Below are positions 1 to 64,000 of a DNA stretch of 64,000 nucleotides, piece after piece (position 1 is the stretch's first letter; each line of letters starts with the position of its first letter). The DNA comes from Doris montereyensis (taxonomy: Eukaryota; Mollusca; Gastropoda; Nudibranchia; Dorididae). Under the pieces are notes generated by a model. It was not told where the DNA came from. It did no database searches and worked only from the letters and a program-made list of their open reading frames with translations. The stretch is from positions 180,001 through 244,000 of the forward strand of contig JAXRKP010000118.1 in assembly GCA_037039925.1 (NCBI GenBank), read 5' to 3'. The translations under genes were made by a program, and so were the position numbers.

Positions 1-161
1 ATCCAACTTTTACATGCTATTTATGGAAACACATCCAGTCGTCGATTCTTGTTGTTGTTGTCATCTCGCCTGCTGTACGCTGGTTCCTTTGGTATTGTCG
101 AATATTATATTCTCACTCCACGAACTAAGATTCTTCATGAGAGATAATAAATCCATTGTTG

Positions 162-25885
<25,724 letters not shown>

Positions 25886-27837
25886 GTGTAATACAACAGA
25901 TAAGATTTAAATTAGACAAACCCCCCCCCCACCCCTGAAGGATTACAAATGGAATACATTTACTCTTAACTTGACTTTGTGTAACAAAAGCGCTTGGTCT
26001 TGATTAGAATTTATGCTATCCTTTTCTTTTGAGCGCATTCTCTCATTTGACACACATCGTATATCTGTAGACAGATGACGATATTTCATATTCTATTCAT
26101 CTTCACTGAAGTGAAAGCATCTATCGCTGTGAGTTTCGTTAGCAGCGAGATCAAACAACAAACGATATATCTTTCTTTGTATCTTTGCAATCTAATTCAA
26201 GTAAACATTTTTTCAAAACAAATGTTTAAATAATTCTATTTTCGTGTTGACTTAAGATAATATTTTATATTTTTGAATGGAAAATAATATTGAAGTCATG
26301 TTTCTGGTATGAGAAAAGCTAACGCTCAAATAGTGTTAATAGTTAGGAGCACATTTAATTGGATTTAGTTCACAAAACTGCTCTCTATTTGTTGTTTTAA
26401 AGTGAGTTACTCTCTTGGTTACTCTTTTGTGTCGTTTGTTTCTTTGTAACTTACTCTCTTTACAGTCTTTATTAACTCTTTGTCTCCAAAATTAATTTTC
26501 GCGTTTGGACAGAATTAAATTTTGGATCCAAAAAATCTTGGCACCACTGACTTAATGTTTGAGCTTTTACAAGTATATTGTTAATGAAACTTTTGCAAAT
26601 ATCTGATACCAGTGTGAAGGAAAAGACTGTATGTTACAAATATGATAACAGATTACTATTTGTAATAAAAAAAATTACTTTCTAGAGTGTATTTCATAGT
26701 AGGAAAGTTTACGCAGCAATAAAATGAATTTCTTTTATTTCATATCTTAGTCTAGATAAGATAGACTGGTTTGAACGTTTTTGTCTTGAGAGATGTGTCA
26801 TCGTTAAGTCCATTCATTTTGCCGCACAAAGAGTCAATTTTTTAAAATGTAAATCCATCCACTTAGGTGACTTTTTACAGATGAAAAACAAAGTCTTGTG
26901 GTTGTTGGCGATTTTTACTTTCTAGATCTATCTAGACCTAGATAGTTACTAAATCTGATTCATTATCACTACTACTACATGTACTACTATCCCTTTCAGA
27001 ACTAGATCTACTTTCATCTATGAAGAAGAAGAAAAAAAGAGCTTACTGTGTCTGCTGAAAACAAGTTCAGTGTTTGGTTTTGAGCCTCATTGGCTGTGAA
27101 TCTTCTTCATGTCATGTCTTTATTTGAATCTTCTTTGGGTACTCATTGTGGGGCATGATTTGCCTGCTCATTACTTTCACTTTCGATTTTCGCTTTCAGA
27201 TCGTACTTGATCGTGAAAATAGACATTTATTAGTGTTATATAGCTGTTATAGTTCCTAACCCTTGGCTTTTGAGTTTGATTTTTCAACTGCTCCCACCGC
27301 CACTTAGAGTTAGAGACAAAGAGTTGAATGTAAGGCTGCAAGGCTTGAATTTGTAAAGTATGTTATTTGGCCAGTATTTAGATGTTCATTGAACGATTTT
27401 ATGTCTGTCCTAGTCCTTATTTAACTGGTAACAAACATATAAGGGGGGGGGGGGGGATGTATTACTTCTATCTATACGTGCTTGTATGCTTGCTGGGAGA
27501 GGTTGATGCCCTTCCCATTAACACCATCTGTTAAGTGTACTTTTAATCTTTAACTGCGATTAAGTTACAGTTCTTACTTCCGGTCTCTAAGTACCCAGAC
27601 AGTAGTGTCAAAATCTGTTGAAATCTGATAGGTTTGAGACTCCCCAGATCTTTTAAAAATACGACCAAAATGCACACACATTATTTTGTTCTGTCTTTTA
27701 TCTTTCATATCGTATTTTTGTACGTTGGTCAAAGTTAATTTTTTTTATAGATGTTTGAGAAGACAAATTCAATAACAAGAATGAATTTTTATTTTTATTT
27801 ATTGACTGTCTTAACCTGATGACTATTAGTATTGACT

Positions 27838-27995
27838 CCTTTTCTTTTCCTCATGGGTGGTTGGCATTGGCAGGTGCCACTGGTAGGTCTTGCTTCTTTC
27901 TTTTTGTTTATTTCCTCCTGCCCTTCCTTCTTAATTCATCCTGAGATCATTGTATTTGGTGGATGGGGTTTTTGAAACAACCAAATAGTGAAAAG
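27838..27995 (+). repeat. Type-3 interspersed repeat, copy 2
   Basis: CATGGGTGGTTGGCATTGG, CACTGGTAGGTCTTGCTTCT, TTCTTAATTCATCCTGAGAT and TTGGTGGATGGGGTTT align in order with the copies at 20.2 and 38.0 kb. Confidence 0.7.
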
Positions 27996-28965
27996 TCATC
28001 ATTTCATATAATATTATGCATTGTCCATTGCTGTGTTATGCCACTTGTTTTAGTCTTCACAATTTGCCTGGTTGTAACTGTGTCTGTGGGGAAAGCGTGT
28101 GTATAGTCTTATTGTCGATAACCATTGTGTGGTGATAACCATTGTGTACTGTGGTTTTGTGCTCTCAAAATAGCTTTACTTGATTTTCTTATGTCATAAT
28201 ATGTCTGGTATTACGTAAAACTCCCTTTAATGTATTAAGGAGAGAAAAAAAGAATGAGTTAAAGGGAAGACTCCGCTTAAGATAACGTACTTGAAGTAAT
28301 TATTGATTGTTTGAAAATGAAGAAAAGTTAAAGCATTTGAAATTCAAATGATAACTTTGGTGACTATATGATTATGTACAGTTATGTAATTAGCTTTCTT
28401 TCTTTAACCATTTTGTATGGTAATGTTTTGTTTTTCGACAAATTTTGGAGCTTAAACATGGGTCTTTCATTTTTGCCGGCATGTATATATATAAACATTA
28501 TGAATGTTGTTATATAAATGTGGGCGTGGACTGTTTGCAAATGAAGTGCATTGATGATGAGAATGCCAGGAGAATATTGTTAAATGTGGCAATTGAACAT
28601 GTTCTGCAATGTATAGATATTGGCTTGATTTCACTCAGTTTGGAAGCATGCGTTGTTCTCGTTGTTTGAATTGTATTTGTAATTATAATGCTGACAACAT
28701 GAGATTGAGATTGTGATGCCGTCAGCTGAATAGGACATAAAGTTGTGAATTTGATTGTTGTGATTTTTTCCCCTACACATACTGATACTGATACATTACA
28801 GACAAAAAATAATTTACATCTGAAACTGAAATGTATGTTGGATTTCAATTTTATCAGCATACAAGCTTTATGGTTCACTAGGTCTTTTTCTTTTGTTCGT
28901 TTGAAAAAAAATCAGATTTTCACAGGCTGTTTTGGATAATAATTACATCATGAATTATGAAAGTA

Positions 28966-29246
28966 AAAAAAAATTCCTACAAGGCCATTATGACTCATAC
29001 TCATAGAGTAGGAGCTTACCCTGGTTTCTATAGCATAAAGGTGACAGGTGATAACAATCACCTTCTGGACAGGATGCTAGTCTGATGGAGATTTTTACTC
29101 CCAAGCTATTGCTTGTACTATACCCTTTTTCACTTGGGTCAAGTGGGGAAAATGCGTGTTAAGTGTCTTTCACAAGGAACACAACATCGGATCTAGCGCT
29201 TGCTTGGATTCGAACCTAGGGACCTCGTGATCCCAAGACTGGCACT
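28966..29246 (-). mobile_element. SINE-A copy
   Basis: Minus-strand element: CCTACAAGGCCATTATGACT, TTACCCTGGTTTCTATAGCA, ACAGGTGATAACAATCACCT, TTTTTACTCCCAAGC, GGATTCGAACCTAGGGACCT (box B inverted) and GTGATCCCAAGACTGGCA. The box A end is truncated. Confidence 0.85.
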
Positions 29247-31828
29247 ATAAATTATGAAAGTCGACAGTAAATGAGTAATTTAAAAGAAACAAAGTAATTT
29301 GAAGACATTGAATGTTTGAAGATGTCTTTTGATTCAACTTAAACATGATTGAGTTGATGGCAATCGTATGTAAAACAATTTTTATGTGTAATTTTTAAAG
29401 AATAAAGATGCGCATGCATTGATTTATCTATTGCCTGACTACACTGATTTTCCTGATGCTGATCCTGAGCATGTTCTTCCCTCTATATTTTTAAATATAT
29501 CTTGATATTAATTTTTAATGTCCCCTTCACACCTTCTGCTGTGTATTGTTCACATCATTGCTTTAATTTATCAAGTTTTATTCCCTTTATTTTATGCTAT
29601 GCTTGTGGCCTTTACTCATTTTTTTTCGCTGGTTTAAAAAAAGAAAAATTAATCTTCTTTTTAAAAATAATATAAATAAAGGCTTTCTTCACCAGAGGAA
29701 AAATAATAAATGTCACTACATGCAGAGCGTTACCCTCACTTTCACACTCTTGGCTTTATATATATACTTGCTGTTATAATTAATATGCTCTTGACTTTTA
29801 TTTTCTCCCTTTCACTCAAATTTATATATTTGCCCTCTATTACTGTTGACCATTCCCTCCTTCGCTCTCCCACCTTTGCATTTAATCTTTTTGTCTATTG
29901 TCTCTTCAATTTATTCATGCTGCTTTTCTTATTAAACTTTAATTAATTCTCATTGTGTATTCTGCACATCTTGTATATTTATATATGTGCCTTTCTTATC
30001 ATAAAAAAACAACTCATTTTGTTTCATATATTTTTTGAAAATCTTGAGAGAAGCTAATGATTATGGAATCATTTCAATCAGTCATCTTTGATTGATTCAA
30101 ATAGATTTACTACTGTCTTTGTGATGGACAAACTCTCATTTTCAGTTTGGGGGCATACATATGATAAAGTATTTCATTTGCTATCCTGCAATTGTTTCCT
30201 GTGAAAGAAATATCATAAGTGTGAATCATGCGAATCAGTTATTTTCTTTTTCTTTTGTGATATTTTTACTATTGGCACATATTCGATGTGGGCGTCCCCT
30301 CTTCACGTAATCAATCCTGACCTGATCAAACAAACCCTTAAATGAAGTATCCTGCTTTAATGAGATACCTTTTTAATGTGATGAATTTATCGACAATAGT
30401 TGACACATTCATATTTTGTGCATTATTATGGTTATAACACTAAGCACAAGCTCTTTCAAATGCACACCTTTAGTTCTGCTCTAGCTTTCCACAGTTCAAC
30501 TTTGACTTGCGCATTTTATAAGCACAAACAGGTAAATACAAAGAAAAAAAAAACACTCAAAACAATATGTGGGTTGGTAAGAGAGTGCATTGCATTCCTT
30601 CGATTTTTCTTTGACATGATTTATAAATAACATAACCCACCCGCCCACCTGTTTCAATTTCAAGCCCTATAATTTCAATTTCATTCACCAGTATTGACAC
30701 TAGGGACAGTTAACATGTAGGAACTTAAAAAATGTGATTTGATGGGATACCTATTTTTCTACAATGAGTAATTTGGGTTTTCTCCCTTTTCCTTCATCTG
30801 CATTTATCTGATTTAATCTACATGATGACATTAGAGGAGATTCCGCCTGGTGTATTACTTACACTGACATTGAAACATAATTGATATATTTTACATGCAT
30901 GATAAATGATAATGTCAATGAATTAGAATGCATTCATTTAACAGGGTTTATGTGGCATTATCAATTTGACCAACTATGTTTGATAGCAGAGTCATAAAAA
31001 AATGGGCATGAATACTGCAGGTCTTTTGTTTTGTATAGGTGAGAGGGATCAAGACCTTTTTTTTTTGTCCTTCAAATGTTAATAGTGTCATTTACTGCCA
31101 CTTCCATTTAATGAATTGAACATATGAAATTGTTTGGACCTTATGTACACATGTTGCCTGGATTACTTGTCTTAATTTCTGATTTATTTTTAATTAAGCT
31201 TACTATGTGACTGTGAAAATGAGCTTTGTTATATCATTCTTTGAGATGTTACATAATACAATATCAATGTTGTTGAAATTTAAATAACTGACCATAAATT
31301 TCATATCCATGTCACTACTTTGATATTGAAGTGATAGACTAGTCTTTGTACAGCATTTCCATTTTGCAATCTTTAATTCTATCCGATCGCTGAAGTATTA
31401 AAAAAAAAGAATGATATTTACAGCATTTGGTTCACCATTTTTATGGTGAACAACCATAAAATAGAGCTGATTTAGTGCTTTAAATGCAGAAACATTGAAT
31501 TATTGATTATGATCTTTTAGACAAAAAAACCCGTAACACCAATAAAATGTAAAATAGTTAAGCATAATTTCATTTTGGTTTCAATTTTCCTAAGAACTGT
31601 TTTATGTTAAAAGTTAAATTCATTTTTTCATTTGTAATTCACTTTGGTTTAAAACACAAGTCAATAATCATTGAACTCTGATCACATGGTGCATGGTACA
31701 ATTTTGTATAACCACAACCGTCAATAAACTAATATAACAAGTTCATGTTTCACTGTTGTTTTATGTTTGAACTTTCACCGTTAACTTTAAGCAGATGATC
31801 GTATTATGAATATGTTTGTGATATTAAG

Positions 31829-31829
<1 letters not shown>

Positions 31830-31904
<75 letters not shown>

Positions 31905-31905
31905 A
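31830..31905. repeat. (TA)n/(TG)n microsatellite
   Basis: TA repeats interrupted by TG and ending in GTGTGTGTGTGTGTAT. Confidence 0.95.
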
Positions 31906-32610
31906 TGAAAAATGAAAACCTATCCTTGCCAAAAAAAAAAACAAAAAAACCCAACAAAAAACCCCCCAAGAAACAAGTTATTCATGGGAAGAGAAAATGC
32001 TTTCGTTGCATTTTCCTCTGCCATTGTAACCATTGCTTGCATTTGCGCCAGAAGCTATTGTTATAATATATAACATGCAGCCTTTAGTTACAGTAAATTG
32101 TTTTGTTATGTGCATTGTAAGCCAATATTAATGCCATTACAAAGCCAGTCACTTTTATTTCCTTGTTTCACTACGCTTATTAAATACAGTAACACAAAGA
32201 TTCTTAGGAAGGATCATTTTGTATGGCAAGCAATTTTCATTCTGCCATTGTATTTCATGACACGAATTTCATACACTTCCACTTCCACAGTTTCATAGTC
32301 AGTATTTGAATGGCATACCTAGCCTTAAATGTCCTCATTTTGTTTTATTAATTTGATTTTTTTCCTCTTTAAAATGTTATGCATCGGTCATTGGCTGAAT
32401 TACGCTGAACTTGAACATTATTGTAAGTTGAAAAGTAAGTAAGCAATGTGAATGTGATGCTGCATTCTACTTCTAACCAGTTATAAATGTCCATTGTATT
32501 ATTTGAATAAAAACTATTCCATGAACACATCACAATCAATCATCGTGTTTTAATAAATGCTTCTTTTTATCTTGTTTGTTTATGTAATTATCATAGTTTA
32601 AAAAAAAAAA

Positions 32611-32731
32611 ATCTACCCCATCCACAACTAAGGTGATCTTGGGGTTTTTGGAAGGCTTTTCAATTTTGCCCAGACTGCCCTGTAAACAGCCAAGGGATCT
32701 TTAACGTGCACAGAGTGTTGTGATTTGCATA
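32611..32731 (-). mobile_element. SINE-B 3' fragment
   Basis: CATCCACAACTAAGGTGATC, GACTGCCCTGTAAACAGCCA and GGGATCTTTAACGTGCACAG are the shared 3' body of the second SINE family. The tRNA-like head is missing. Confidence 0.8.
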
Positions 32732-33037
32732 TTTTTTTTGCAAAGGTTTATAGTGATTACAGACTATAAAATCTATTTGTTGCAATGTACATGTATATTG
32801 TTACCGAACCAACCATAAGTTATACTAAACAGTGGAGTCAAAAATTAGTAGAGATCATGCTTGCAGTTACGTCAAAAAATAATATAAATATTACATGTTA
32901 CAGTTCAGCTGTTAAAGAAGTCGTAGAAGGTCCAACCAGCAATACAGTACAGACATCAGAACGAGGTTATTAAGTCTTCATGAACAGAAGAATATAAAAA
33001 CCGCATTTTATACCAATCCTAAGTAGCATTCTGCTAG

Positions 33038-33120
33038 TAAGTAAAGTTCCGTCTTAACCATTACGACCTGTAGAGCCGGAGCTTATCCCGGTTTTTAATA
33101 TATAGAGTGAAGAGAAACAG
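33038..33120 (-). mobile_element. SINE-A 3' fragment
   Basis: Contains AGTAAAGTTCCGTCTTAACC and GAGCCGGAGCTTATCCCGGT followed by a relic of TATAGAGTGAAGAGAAACAG. Only the 3' end of the family remains. Confidence 0.75.
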
Positions 33121-34221
33121 TTTAATTTAATATTGCTAATAATGGCCGATAACATGTGATATGTTGTAAGTGAAACAGAAAGGCGGGTAGGAAGTCTATT
33201 GCAATGATCCAAACACCAGTAGGTACTGTAAACATGTCAGATGGGTGTGCCAGAACCTGCTGTTTCTTAGACGGACACCACTGTATTCTTTTTTTCCAAA
33301 TTTATGTCCATCCTTATTTTTATACTAATACATGCACTATTAATAGCATGATAGCCATACATCTTAATATAAGTTAAATTCTATTAGCGTGTTATTGAAT
33401 TTACTGAATGAATAAATTATGAAAACACTAAACTGCTTGTTATTCAATGAGAAATCCAAAATCTTCATAGGGTTGAAACATAAGAGCGAAAACAGAATTC
33501 ATTTTCATGTATTATTTATTCATATTTTCATTTTGTTTTCTTATAAAAGACATCAGGAAGTTGTGACATGGAAAACTGTTTGTTGGTAAGAATTTTTTTT
33601 GTTATATACAGAAATGGTTATCTATTTGATTGTATCTTCACAAGAAAAAATGATAAAGGAACAAAAGTTGTAAAAATACCATTTATACATCAGAATGAAA
33701 GTTGTGGGTATTGTAAAACAGAATCAATCATTTTCACAAATCAGAAAATGGCATGTATTATTATTTACAGTATATACTGAGAAAATGTCCACACCGAAAG
33801 ATTTAAACACCCCTTCCCCTCCAAAGTTAAACATTTTAAAAATCTGAAAAAGAAAGCCAAACTAAGCAACCCATCCAATCAAATTCCAGATCATATTAAA
33901 AACTACTTCAATTACTTAAAGTGCATACAAACTCTTTAGATGGACGAGAATTGATATTTTGTGATCCTTAAAAATTGCTCTGATTGACAGTCACAATGCA
34001 AAAATTACAATCATTCAAATGATAAAATGTGATTCTGATATAATGGATGATTCTCTTACTCTTACAAGCATACTTCTTCCTTTCCACTCTATCTCATTCA
34101 GGCTGCTACATAAATCTTTACAGCCTCATTAAAGACATTACTCACACGCAATGAATTACATGTACGACCACACTGTGACTAGGGATCTGTATGTCAATGT
34201 CATAAGAGTTGAATATGAATA

Positions 34222-62524
<28,303 letters not shown>

Positions 62525-62939
62525 ATAATATGTGTCTGCCAATCACGTTCACTTATGCTCACGAGCTGCTGAAATTCTTTTAATTAATATCTAATATTAT
62601 GGAACAATGTGTTAAAGAAAATTGTCCCTTTTTCCACCGCTGTAGTGTCATAAGCAAATTCTAATTAGGTTTTTTTCCCGACTGGTTCATTTTGAACATG
62701 TAATAGACAGTTCACAATGTAGTGCGTTATTAAACCTCGCTAATATGTATAATGCAAGCATCATTATGATCTTCAGAATCAACACAACCATCGTCTACAG
62801 CTTCGTCGTTATCCTTATTGTCTTTGTTGTTTTAGATTTCCATGATCACCAATTGTCATAATGTGCTGAAGTTGAAATAAATGCCATGTATTATATTCGT
62901 GTGGAGTTACTCAAATTGATAGCCATCTTTACACCACAT

Positions 62940-63210
<271 letters not shown>

Positions 63211-63451
63211 CTGCTCCAGTCTTTCAAAAATGGCTGGGCAAGACTGAGAAAACTATAACGCACTTATTAAAGCCATATAATTGAGAACCTAGATCCCTTC
63301 CCATATACAATAATGTGTGTGTATATTATGTATAATATAATACATATAACACGCGTACGTACACATTATACATCAAAATAGATATATCACATATATACAC
63401 ATATATGTACGTTTATTCATATAATGATGAGTGTGTGTGACAATAAACCAT

Positions 63452-64000
<549 letters not shown>

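Larger units (their letters stand above)
25886..34221. other. Gap between convergent 3' ends of WIPI and Rab genes
   Basis: No exons recognised. Both 3' UTRs must lie here. AATAAA-type motifs are frequent in this AT-rich sequence (for example about 26663 plus; TTTATT at 33515-33520 for the minus strand), so poly(A) sites cannot be chosen by eye. Contains a C9 run at 25921, a G14-like run at about 27445, a type-3 repeat, SINE-A copies at 28966 and 33038, a SINE-B fragment at 32611 and a TA microsatellite at 31830. The short open frames, such as 28445-28669, have no recognisable domain. Confidence 0.6.

Noticed and set aside
28445..28878. Overlapping plus and minus open frames of 74 and 122 codons
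   Set aside because: No domain or splice support; likely 3' UTR or intergenic chance frames.

Overview
This is an AT-rich eukaryotic nuclear window. It has GT-AG introns, very long microsatellites, tRNA-derived SINEs, non-LTR retrotransposon fragments and PIF/Harbinger debris. Protein similarity and repeat style suggest a lophotrochozoan, probably a mollusc; that taxon is inference. No prokaryotic genes, rRNA, functional tRNA or CRISPR array were seen.

Two protein-coding genes can be assembled exon by exon, and they converge. (1) Plus strand, 162-25885: a WIPI1/2-type (Atg18 family) PROPPIN beta-propeller of about 500 residues in 11 exons. It includes a first exon 10.4 kb upstream of the second, which is too short to show as a long ORF. 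(2) Minus strand, 61130-34222: a Rab-family small GTPase in 6 exons with a 20.5-kb first intron. All its G boxes are present, but the catalytic switch II Gln is Met and the switch I Thr is Ser. Both products would act on endomembranes. No functional link can be shown from the sequence.

Four places in these genes look one base off: 13764-13769, 15666/15667, about 25837-25841 and 34308-34314. Two are A or T homopolymers, one lies at a splice donor and one at a short T run. Correcting them restores conserved residues (WIPI FRRG..KRC, a WIPI-like DDSEFPP tail, a Rab CCXXX tail). I read them mainly as consensus errors or polymorphic indels.

Layout: 162-259 WIPI exon 1; 1.5-4.9 kb degenerate tandem segmental repeats; 7.3-7.8 kb a near-perfect palindrome of about 500 bp; 10.6-16.5 kb WIPI exons 2-10, with a LINE fragment and a MITE-like element in introns; 16.5-25.8 kb intron 10, with a 450-bp microsatellite and the best LINE copy; 25.9-34.2 kb a gap between the convergent 3' ends; 34.2-40.6 kb Rab exons 6-2, with adjoining 50-bp and 25-bp minisatellites; 40.6-61.1 kb Rab intron 1, packed with SINEs, a second LINE 3' end, a gag-like remnant, a 10-bp minisatellite and a broken Harbinger transposon; 61.1-64 kb upstream sequence dominated by (CT)n, (TA)n, GATA-like and (GA)n arrays.
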